Below are positions 1 through 6,616 of a stretch of DNA of 12,409 nt, piece by piece (the stretch's first letter is position 1; each line of letters opens with the position of its first letter). The DNA lies in contig JAAZCZ010000002.1 of the NCBI GenBank assembly GCA_012513005.1, positions 1-12,409 on the forward strand, read 5' to 3'. The notes under the pieces were generated by a model, which saw only the letters and a list, made by a program, of their open reading frames with translations, ran no database searches and was not told the DNA's origin. Source of the stretch: Oscillospiraceae bacterium. GTDB taxonomy: Bacteria > Bacillota > Clostridia > Oscillospirales > Oscillospiraceae. Both the position numbers and the translations under genes were made by a program.

Positions 1-25
1 ATTGTATCAACAACGGTAACTGATT

Positions 26-102
<77 letters not shown>

Positions 103-117
103 ATATTGTGCTATAAA

Positions 118-146
118 AGAATAACACAATCGGGGAGCTAAGTCAA
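118..146 (-). promoter_or_regulatory. Promoter of the initiator tRNA gene
   Basis: On the minus strand there is a -35 TTGACT (141-146), a 17-nt spacer, and a -10 TATTCT (118-123) preceded by TGT, giving an extended -10. The predicted start is near 111, leaving about 9 nt of leader for RNase P to remove. It lies between the stop codon of the hydroxy-acid oxidase gene and the tRNA, so the tRNA need not rely on read-through. Confidence 0.75.
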
Positions 147-163
147 GGATTATTAGCAAATAA

Positions 164-1180
164 TCAAAACCTAATCATTTCTCTTGTGATCTCGCTTAGT
201 TTGCGGGCACCGCAAAGATACATAGTATCTAATAGCTCTGTTCTGAGCTTATCAAAGTAAGCGCAGATACCCTCTTTAGCTCCGCCGTAGTGTGCAATAA
301 TAACAGGTCTGCAAATCATAGCAGCGTCAGCACCTAAAGCCAAAGCCTTAAACACATCAACACCGGTTCTGATTCCACCGTCAACAATGATCTTAATTTT
401 GCCTCCGACAGCGTCGGCGATTTCAGGCAAAACCTCGGCAGTAGAAGCCCCATCGGATAAAGCTCTGCCACCGTGATTAGACACAATAATTCCGGAAGCT
501 CCGGCCAAAACAGCCTTTTCGGCAGCCTTAGCTGTCATGATACCCTTTAATATAACAGGCATTTTAGCGGCAGAAATAAGTTCACTAAGCTCAGAAACAG
601 TTCTTGTTTGGCAGTCGGGTCGGTTTTTCTTAAAATGTGGCAGACCGGCGCTGTCTATAACAAGTGTCATGGCAAAGGGCATATATGAGTTAATAATATC
701 AATATTTTTAAGCATAAGCTTTTTAGCAACGGGGTTTAGAACCGGAACCGCAACATTCCCGGCAGCTATTCCGCATTTTAGAGCAGCCTCCAAAACGCCG
801 GACTCCATTCCGTCACCGAAGAATGCAGCGCAGCCAAATTCCTTTGCCGCACCAATCATAGCCTCGTTAAAATCAAAAATGCTGTCACCCTGATTATACT
901 GTCCGCTTAAAGCCCCGACAGGAGCTGTGAACACAGGAAAATCAAAGTGCTTGCCCAAAAACTCAAACGAGCTTAAAATCTCAGCTTCGGGGGCAATAAC
1001 GTCCATATTGACACGGATGTTTTTCCAGCCCTCACGGTTAGTGCGCGCACCGTTGCCCGGAGCCTTAGAGCCGGGACCCGGCAGCGTGTTGCCGCAGGCT
1101 ATTCCGTTGCAGTCAGGACATACCTTGCAGTTAGGGCCTATATTTTTCTTGGCGTTTATAAGCACATCAGAATAATTCAT
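164..1180 (-). CDS. FMN-dependent alpha-hydroxy-acid oxidase/dehydrogenase family protein
   Basis: A 338-residue cytosolic TIM-barrel flavoenzyme of the glycolate oxidase / lactate oxidase / L-lactate dehydrogenase family, which oxidises 2-hydroxy acids to 2-oxo acids with FMN. Visible family motifs are TAPVGALSG near residue 85 (FMN pocket), LKGI with Lys212, SNHGGR with the likely catalytic His236 and substrate-binding Arg239, and DGGIRTGVDVFKALALGAD with Arg271 at the FMN phosphate site. It is somewhat shorter than typical members. The usual Tyr-rich Q-Y strand motif of glycolate oxidases is replaced by MTLVID near 171, so substrate cannot be assigned. The N-terminus carries a cysteine cluster (Cys18, 21, 24, 29) followed by a Gly/Pro-rich stretch. 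The ATG is preceded by GGAGGA (1188-1193) at 7 nt. It lies 21 nt after trkH and is probably last in that operon. Confidence 0.88.
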   Translation of the reverse strand: MNYSDVLINAKKNIGPNCKVCPDCNGIACGNTLPGPGSKAPGNGARTNREGWKNIRVNMDVIAPEAEILSSFEFLGKHFDFPVFTAPVGALSGQYNQGDSIFDFNEAMIGAAKEFGCAAFFGDGMESGVLEAALKCGIAAGNVAVPVLNPVAKKLMLKNIDIINSYMPFAMTLVIDSAGLPHFKKNRPDCQTRTVSELSELISAAKMPVILKGIMTAKAAEKAVLAGASGIIVSNHGGRALSDGASTAEVLPEIADAVGGKIKIIVDGGIRTGVDVFKALALGADAAMICRPVIIAHYGGAKEGICAYFDKLRTELLDTMYLCGARKLSEITREMIRF

Positions 1181-1201
1181 AAAAATATCCTCCGAATAGT
1201 A

Positions 1202-2644
1202 TTATAGACTCTTTCTCCATGTTCTCGGTAAAAACAGAATGAAAACAGGGAATATTTCAAGCCTGCCTATTAGCATGGTGAAAGACAAAATCAGCTTAGA
1301 TAGGTCGGAAAGTCCGGAAAAGTTGACAGCAGGGCCGACAGCACCCAGACCGGGACCGATGTTAGAAATACAGGCAACAGCGGCTGAAAGGCTTGTTTCC
1401 GCATCAAAGCCGTCAATTGTAACAAAGGTCGCAGCTACAAATGTGACAATGAGATAGATAGCAAAGAAAACAAAGGCCGAGTGAACAGTTTGCTTGTCGA
1501 TTGTGTAACCGTTAACTCTAACAGGCACGGTGCTACGCGGGTTTAGCATTTTTAGTATTTCCTGCCTGATACCCTTAACAATCATAATCATACGCGAAAC
1601 CTTGATTCCGCCGCCGGTGCTCGAAGAGCAGGCGCCTATAAACATCAGGATGATAAGCATCCATTTGGAATAAGCAGGCCAAACATCAAAGTTAACACTG
1701 CTAAAACCGGTAGAAGTCATGAGTGAAGACACCTGGAAAAATGAGTGCCTGAGCGAAGTTGCAAAATCACCGTAGAGCCTTTGTATATTAATTGCAATTG
1801 TAATCCATGCAAAGCCGGCAAGCCCTATATATGTCAAAACCTCGGTATTTGTAAATGCAGCCTTGAACTTGCGCATCAGCATCAAAAAATAAATAGAAAA
1901 GTTAGCGCCGAAAAGCAGCATGAATACACCGATTACAATCTCAATATACGCGCTGTTAAAATGTCCCACAGAAAGAGCCTTGGTGCTGTAACCACCTGTT
2001 GATGCGGTTGTAAGTGCGTGGTTAACGGCATCAAAAAACGGCATCTTTCCGAGCACAAGCATAATAATAAGCAGAACCGTAAGACCGATATAAATGAGAT
2101 AAGAAATAGCAGACTGTGTCCTCATTTTTGGCACAACCTTGCCGAAAACCGGACCCGGCACCTCAGCACGCATCAGATGTATAGAGCAGTGATCAGATAG
2201 CGGCAAAACAGCCATGATAAAAACAAGCACACCCATGCCGCCTATCCACTGCGTAGTGCTGCGCCAAAGCAGCAGGGATTTATCAATGTGTTCAACATTT
2301 GGGATAATGCTGGAGCCCGTTGTTGTGAAGCCGGAAACTGTTTCAAAAAAAGCGTCAAAAAAGGAAGGGATGGCACCGGAAATAACAAAAGGCAGAGCGC
2401 CGACAACAGACATGAGTATCCAAGAAAGCGAGACGCTAACAAAACCGTCTCTGGCATAAAGGTCAGTTCGCTTAGGCTTAAATAGTGAAAGAAAGGCTCC
2501 AAACGCCAAGGCAACAAGCAGTGATATAGCAAGCGCAAAAGCAGACTCTCTATAATGAAAGGCAACGAGAATACAGGGCAGCATCAAAGCTGCCTGCAAA
2601 AACATAACCCGACTTAATACCTGAGCAATTATCCTGTGATTCAT
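1202..2644 (-). CDS. trkH: Trk potassium uptake system, membrane subunit TrkH
   Basis: A 480-residue polytopic membrane protein, the ion-conducting subunit of the TrkH/KtrB potassium transporter superfamily. Four pore-loop repeats are visible, each with its selectivity glycine: TTTGSS (residues 107-112), TTASTGGYS (212-220), MTSTGFSS (309-316) and SNIGPG (427-432). The WRSTTQWIGGMG segment after the first pore loop and the SSSTGGGIKVSR segment (340-351) are typical of TrkH. Hydrophobic helices run from residue 14 to 470. The length suits the family. The start codon lies only 3 nt past the trkA stop, and its ribosome site GAGGA (2652-2656) sits inside the last trkA codons, indicating coupled translation with its regulatory partner. 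TrkH is expected to form a membrane dimer gated by the cytosolic TrkA ring. Confidence 0.95.
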   Translation of the reverse strand: MNHRIIAQVLSRVMFLQAALMLPCILVAFHYRESAFALAISLLVALAFGAFLSLFKPKRTDLYARDGFVSVSLSWILMSVVGALPFVISGAIPSFFDAFFETVSGFTTTGSSIIPNVEHIDKSLLLWRSTTQWIGGMGVLVFIMAVLPLSDHCSIHLMRAEVPGPVFGKVVPKMRTQSAISYLIYIGLTVLLIIMLVLGKMPFFDAVNHALTTASTGGYSTKALSVGHFNSAYIEIVIGVFMLLFGANFSIYFLMLMRKFKAAFTNTEVLTYIGLAGFAWITIAINIQRLYGDFATSLRHSFFQVSSLMTSTGFSSVNFDVWPAYSKWMLIILMFIGACSSSTGGGIKVSRMIMIVKGIRQEILKMLNPRSTVPVRVNGYTIDKQTVHSAFVFFAIYLIVTFVAATFVTIDGFDAETSLSAAVACISNIGPGLGAVGPAVNFSGLSDLSKLILSFTMLIGRLEIFPVFILFLPRTWRKSL

Positions 2645-2647
2645 GCA

Positions 2648-4012
2648 CTAATCCTCAAATAAATCGTCAAATTTTTGTATACCCGAGCGGGTAGTAACTG
2701 CAATTACAGTGTCTCCGAGCATAACCTTGTCTTCACCGCCGGGGATGATGCAGTCATCTCCGCGGATTATTGCACCTATCATAGCATCTTGCCTGATTTT
2801 GAGTAGCTTAAGCGGAACATCAATATGGTCAGCCGAGTGCATAATAGAAAACTCCAAAGCCTCAGCATCTCCATTTGAAAACTTATGCAAAGCCAAAATA
2901 TCAGAAATGGCGAGTGAATTTGCTATTGCTCTTACATAGTTTGAAACAGCCTCGGCAGCAGCATTTTTAGGAGACACAACACTTCCGATTTCATGTAAGT
3001 CGACCATACCGCGAAACTGCTCGTCATTTAACTTTGTGATAACTGTGCCCACGCCGCGGCGGTTTGCAAACATAGAGGTAATTATATTATCTTGGTCATT
3101 TCCGGTAAGCGTAACAAAGGCATCGGCGGTTTCAAGCCCCTCTTCCAAGAGAAGCTGCGGATTAGTTCCGTCTCCGTATATAACATCAGCCTTTGGAATG
3201 ATTTCCTTAATTGCCTTGCAGTGGGATTCGTCAAGCTCAATTATTTTAACTCTAATCCCGGCGGCAACAAGCTCAGTTCCGAGATAAAGAGCACTTCTGC
3301 TCCCGCCCAAAATAATCACATTTTTAACACTGCGCTTAAAAATTCCCCAAACCTTAAAAGCAGAGGATATTTGCCCGGGAGAAGCCACGACATGCACAAT
3401 ATCATCAGCCCTGAGTATGTAATCACCCTTGGGAATTGTAACCTCGTCATCACGCTCAACTGCGCAAATAAGCAGCCTGTGAGCACCTAACTTTTTGCTT
3501 AGCATATGCAGGGGCAGATTAGCTAAGGGAGAGCCCTCAGCAATAGTAAATTCAACCATCTCGGCTCTGCCCTTTGCAAAGGAATCAACCTTAGCAGCAG
3601 AGGGGAAGCGGAGAATTCTTGATATCTCAGATGCAGTTTCCTTTTCCGGATTAAAAACCAGTGACAAACCAAGCTCATCTTTAAGGAAGACCATCTGCCT
3701 AAAATATTCCATAGTACGCACACGGGCAACTGCCTTTTTAACACCTAGCTTTTTGGCAGTAAGACAGCAAAGCATGTTAACAGCGTCATCACTGGTAACA
3801 GCTATAATCAGGTCTGCCTTATTAATGCCGGCATTTATGAGAACAGTGTAGTCAGAGCCGTTTCCGGACATAGCCATAACATCAGAGTAGCTTGTAGCAT
3901 ACTCAACACGCTCTTCATCATTGTCGACTACCGTAATGTTGTGTCCCTCTTCAGCAAGTCTGACTGCAATTGCATGGCCCACACGGCCGGCTCCCACAAG
4001 AACAATTTCCAA
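2648..4012 (-). CDS. trkA: Trk potassium uptake system, NAD-binding regulatory subunit TrkA
   Basis: A 454-residue cytosolic protein with the duplicated RCK architecture of TrkA. First RCK_N Rossmann fold is about residues 1-120, with GAGRVG (7-12) and Asp30 at the end of the second strand. First RCK_C is about 140-222. Second RCK_N is about 230-345, with the degenerate loop GGSRSALYLG (236-245) and acidic Glu259. Second RCK_C is about 375-450. TrkA assembles on TrkH and gates potassium flux in response to bound nucleotides. The start is TTG at 4010-4012; this is the only start that precedes the EIVLVGAGRVG strand, and it has only a weak ribosome site (AGGCGG) inside the end of the preceding exonuclease gene. 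It begins 4 nt after that gene and ends 3 nt before trkH, so all are cotranscribed. Confidence 0.94.
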   Translation of the reverse strand: MEIVLVGAGRVGHAIAVRLAEEGHNITVVDNDEERVEYATSYSDVMAMSGNGSDYTVLINAGINKADLIIAVTSDDAVNMLCCLTAKKLGVKKAVARVRTMEYFRQMVFLKDELGLSLVFNPEKETASEISRILRFPSAAKVDSFAKGRAEMVEFTIAEGSPLANLPLHMLSKKLGAHRLLICAVERDDEVTIPKGDYILRADDIVHVVASPGQISSAFKVWGIFKRSVKNVIILGGSRSALYLGTELVAAGIRVKIIELDESHCKAIKEIIPKADVIYGDGTNPQLLLEEGLETADAFVTLTGNDQDNIITSMFANRRGVGTVITKLNDEQFRGMVDLHEIGSVVSPKNAAAEAVSNYVRAIANSLAISDILALHKFSNGDAEALEFSIMHSADHIDVPLKLLKIRQDAMIGAIIRGDDCIIPGGEDKVMLGDTVIAVTTRSGIQKFDDLFED

Positions 4013-4016
4013 AACA

Positions 4017-5000
4017 CTACACCGCCTGTTTAGCTTCTTTATTACTCATAGTTCTTTTGCTGCCACGTTTTTTGGGTTTACTTGATTTCGAAGTATAAAA
4101 TGAAAGCATTTCCTCGCCGGCAAGATAAACAAGCCTCGATGCAAAAAAGCTGCCGTCCTCACTTTTTCTGAATTTAAGCCTAACCAGCTCTTTTCCGTGC
4201 TCGGGGCAATTAAATATATTGATATACCGCTGGTCGCCCTGATTAACCCATCTGCTGCTTTTCATTGCAGAGCCGCAGATAGGGCAGGTCATTTCCGCAA
4301 CAGCGGGGTCAGCTAAAAGCGCACCCTTAGAGGGATAGTCTATAAGACTGTCGTGCAAAATCGGCTCCGGATTTTCGCACACAGTAGCACTGCGGGTTTT
4401 TCTTGAAGACGAAGCTGCAAGCAGAGATTTCTCGTAATTTTTTATCCCTTCCTGCAAATCCAGCTTACTGCACACAAGGGCTGTGTTATAAGCATCACCC
4501 AAAGCGTCGTGTGCCACTCTTGTCTGCTCTATTCCAAAATGCTCCATTGCGGTAGCAAGCGACTTCTGGTTTTTATCCCCGCGAATTTGTGCATTAAAAA
4601 TCACCTGAAGATTAACCCAAGCGGAAATCCAATCCCAGTCAGAGTCATGTATGATAATGTTCTGTTCCATAATCCCGCGGTCGTCACAACCCCAGGTCAA
4701 AAAGGTGACATCATCACCGCACCAATTCCTAAACTGCTCAATGGCATCGATGAAAGAAACGCCCTGCGAGAGTCTTTCCTTATTAAAGCCGGTAAGTTTT
4801 TTAACCTTAAAATGCATACGCTTAAAATACACCGGTCTGATATCAACCCTAAATTCCTCAGCAGGTGCAAAATTCTCATCAAGCCTAACAGCGCCAATCT
4901 GAATAATCTCGCCTCGAAGGCGAATAGGCAGCTTGTTGAATACGGAGGATTTAGAGCTCATTGCCTGATTCCACTCCAAATCCACCACAACAAAATTCAT
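4017..5000 (-). CDS. DEDDh-type 3'-5' exonuclease with C-terminal zinc ribbon
   Basis: A 327-residue protein of the DnaQ/ERI-1-like exonuclease superfamily, which hydrolyses nucleic acid 3' ends with two metal ions. The DEDDh residues are visible: Asp7 and Glu9 in VVDLEW, Asp106 or Asp107 in TWGCDDRG, His164 and Asp169 in AHDALGDAYNTA. The nuclease domain covers about residues 1-190. After a linker comes a probable zinc ribbon (Cys239, Cys242, Cys265, His268), then a Lys/Arg-rich tail (about 305-322), which suggests nucleic acid binding. DNA or RNA preference cannot be told. I place the start at ATG 4998-5000, giving MNFVVVDLEW. The in-frame ATG at 5034-5036 coincides with the predicted transcription start and has no ribosome site. 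This is the first gene of the leftward operon with trkA and trkH. Confidence 0.85.
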   Translation of the reverse strand: MNFVVVDLEWNQAMSSKSSVFNKLPIRLRGEIIQIGAVRLDENFAPAEEFRVDIRPVYFKRMHFKVKKLTGFNKERLSQGVSFIDAIEQFRNWCGDDVTFLTWGCDDRGIMEQNIIIHDSDWDWISAWVNLQVIFNAQIRGDKNQKSLATAMEHFGIEQTRVAHDALGDAYNTALVCSKLDLQEGIKNYEKSLLAASSSRKTRSATVCENPEPILHDSLIDYPSKGALLADPAVAEMTCPICGSAMKSSRWVNQGDQRYINIFNCPEHGKELVRLKFRKSEDGSFFASRLVYLAGEEMLSFYTSKSSKPKKRGSKRTMSNKEAKQAV

Positions 5001-5010
5001 GTAAAATCCG

Positions 5011-5016
5011 TCCCTT
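5011..5016 (-). promoter_or_regulatory. Ribosome binding site deciding the exonuclease start
   Basis: AAGGGA on the minus strand lies 10 nt before the ATG at 4998-5000. No comparable site precedes the upstream in-frame ATG at 5034-5036, which sits directly downstream of the -10 box. This favours the shorter protein. Confidence 0.6.
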
Positions 5017-5039
5017 AAACAAAAATACTCTATCATAAA

Positions 5040-5068
5040 ATTATAACACAGGCATTTGTGTATATCAA
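5040..5068 (-). promoter_or_regulatory. Sigma-A promoter of the exonuclease-trkAH operon
   Basis: On the minus strand there is a -35 TTGATA (5063-5068), a 17-nt spacer and a consensus -10 TATAAT (5040-5045) preceded by TGT, an extended -10. Transcription should start near 5033, leaving a leader of about 33 nt before the ATG at 5000. It is the only strong promoter seen ahead of the leftward gene cluster. Confidence 0.85.
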
Positions 5069-5129
5069 ACTATATATGAACAATATATTGCTGAAAAGAG
5101 ATATAAAACCTCGAACTTTGGCTCATGCG

Positions 5130-5158
5130 TTGATAAATAAGCATCACAGTGTTATACT
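5130..5158 (+). promoter_or_regulatory. Sigma-A promoter of murF
   Basis: On the plus strand there is a -35 TTGATA (5130-5135), a 17-nt spacer and a -10 TATACT (5153-5158) preceded by TGT. It mirrors the divergent promoter at 5040-5068 in both boxes and spacing. Transcription should begin near 5165, giving murF a leader of about 88 nt that contains a run of eight T and the ribosome site. Confidence 0.8.
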
Positions 5159-5166
5159 TATCACTG
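5147..5166. promoter_or_regulatory. Imperfect dyad over the murF -10 box (possible operator)
   Basis: CAGTG (5147-5151) and CACTG (5162-5166) form an inverted repeat. Two further pairs (5153-5154 with 5159-5160) give 7 of 10 matched positions across the dyad. It covers the whole -10 element and predicted start, where a bound repressor would block transcription. No regulator can be named, and a dyad of this size can arise by chance. Confidence 0.35.
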
Positions 5167-5252
5167 CAAATTAAACTAGTAAAACTTAGTAAAATTGTCT
5201 TTGTTTTTTTTAACGAACTGTTATTAAATAAAGTCAGCTCGGGGGATCTTAT

Positions 5253-6587
5253 ATGAAGAACATGAGCGTAAAAGATATATTAGAATACTCAGGCGGCACA
5301 ATGCAACAGCCCTGCCCTAATAAAGCTGTGCTCGGCATAGTCAGGGATAACAGAGAGGTTGCCCCCGGAATTATCTTTGCTGCCATAAAAGGCGCCAAGA
5401 CAGACGGGCACGACTATATAAATTCAGCCTATGCAGCAGGCGCACCCTGCTGTATAGGCACACATGTACCCGAGGGAACAAAAGCACCTGTCATAGTTGT
5501 ACCCGATGTGGAGGCGGCGCTGCTGAAAATCGCGGAGAAATACAGAGCAAAGCTCAGCATACCGATAATAGGAATAACAGGCAGCTCAGGCAAAACAACA
5601 ACAAAGGAAATGACGGCAGCGGTCTTAGAACAAAAGTACATTACAGTCAAAACCGAAAAAAACTATAATAACAGCCTGGGTGTTCCGCTCACAATGTTCA
5701 GAATAGGGAAAGACACCGAAGCCGCAGTAGTAGAGCTTGGGATATCACACTTTGGAGACATGCATGAAATCGGCGCAGTCGCGGCGCCCGATATTGCTGT
5801 ATTTACAAATATAGGCAGGTCACACACAGACAATCTGCAAGATCAAGACGGCGTATTAATAGCTAAAACAGAGCTTTTAGAGCACATGCCGAAATGTGGC
5901 ACAGTAATAATTAATGCAGACGACAAAAGACTAAATTCACTTGTCATAAATCAAAAAAAGTTAAGCTACGGAATTAACAGTGATGCCGACATAAAAGCCG
6001 AAGAAATAAAAGCCCTTCCGGGCGGCGGCACAAGCTTTGTAATAAGCGGAAAAATCGGCACGATATCTGTCAGTATCCCTGCATACGGCAGACATCTTGT
6101 GTATGCAACGCTTGCAGCTGCAGCGGTTGCACACGAGCTTAAAATGACCGCGGAGCAAATTAAAAAAGGCATATCCGCATACTGCCCGGAGGGCAGCAGA
6201 GCTCGCCTAATAAAAGCCGGCGATGTGCTTATTATAGACGATGCCTACAACGCAAACCCCGACTCAATGCAGATGTCAATTGCCTCAGCCTCAGCACTTC
6301 CGGGCAGGTTTTTGTGCATACTCGGAGATATGTTTGGACTCGGCGGAGATGTTGAGCAGCAGCATAGAGAGTGCGGGGAGGCAGCAAAAAAAGCCGGGGC
6401 TATGCTATTAACAGTCGGAGAAGTGTCAAAATGCATGGGCGGTATGCATTTTTCCTGCATAGAAGATCTAACAGAAAAATTGCCGGAATTAATAATGCCC
6501 GGAGACAAAATACTCATCAAAGCTTCACATGCCATGGAGTTTGACAAAATTACAGACTTTCTTCTTAAATACTACGGAAACAAATAA
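5253..6587 (+). CDS. murF: UDP-N-acetylmuramoyl-tripeptide--D-alanyl-D-alanine ligase MurF
   Basis: A 444-residue cytosolic ligase that adds D-Ala-D-Ala to the UDP-MurNAc tripeptide using ATP, the last cytosolic step in making the peptidoglycan stem peptide. Visible parts are the N-terminal substrate domain (about 1-100), the ATP loop GITGSSGKTTTKE (107-119, Lys114), ELGISHFGDM (161-170), TNIGRSHTDNL (185-195), AKTELLE with Lys205 as the likely carbamylated lysine, DDAYNANPDSM (329-339), and the C-terminal LGDMFGLGG (358-366) and LIKASHAMEF (421-430). The order and length match MurF rather than the other Mur ligases. The ATG follows GGGGGA by about 6 nt. It has its own promoter at 5130-5158 and is the first gene of a rightward cluster. 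No other mur genes adjoin it. Confidence 0.94.
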   Translation: MKNMSVKDILEYSGGTMQQPCPNKAVLGIVRDNREVAPGIIFAAIKGAKTDGHDYINSAYAAGAPCCIGTHVPEGTKAPVIVVPDVEAALLKIAEKYRAKLSIPIIGITGSSGKTTTKEMTAAVLEQKYITVKTEKNYNNSLGVPLTMFRIGKDTEAAVVELGISHFGDMHEIGAVAAPDIAVFTNIGRSHTDNLQDQDGVLIAKTELLEHMPKCGTVIINADDKRLNSLVINQKKLSYGINSDADIKAEEIKALPGGGTSFVISGKIGTISVSIPAYGRHLVYATLAAAAVAHELKMTAEQIKKGISAYCPEGSRARLIKAGDVLIIDDAYNANPDSMQMSIASASALPGRFLCILGDMFGLGGDVEQQHRECGEAAKKAGAMLLTVGEVSKCMGGMHFSCIEDLTEKLPELIMPGDKILIKASHAMEFDKITDFLLKYYGNK

Positions 6588-6616
6588 ACAGAAAAAATAC
6601 AGAAAGGAGGAATGTC

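Noticed and set aside
148..165. Perfect 7-bp hairpin (GATTATT/AATAATC) at the stop of the hydroxy-acid oxidase gene as a terminator
   Set aside because: Short and AU-rich, with no following U tract; the next bases are the -35 box of the tRNA promoter.
537..893. 118-codon open frame on the plus strand
   Set aside because: Antisense shadow of the hydroxy-acid oxidase, which has clear family motifs and a good ribosome site.
4509..5018. 169-codon open frame on the plus strand
   Set aside because: Antisense to the exonuclease, whose catalytic residues are all present; no promoter or ribosome site of its own.
5001..5033. Cyclic-di-AMP or other riboswitch ahead of the trk operon
   Set aside because: The predicted leader is only about 33 nt, too short for a known riboswitch of this kind.
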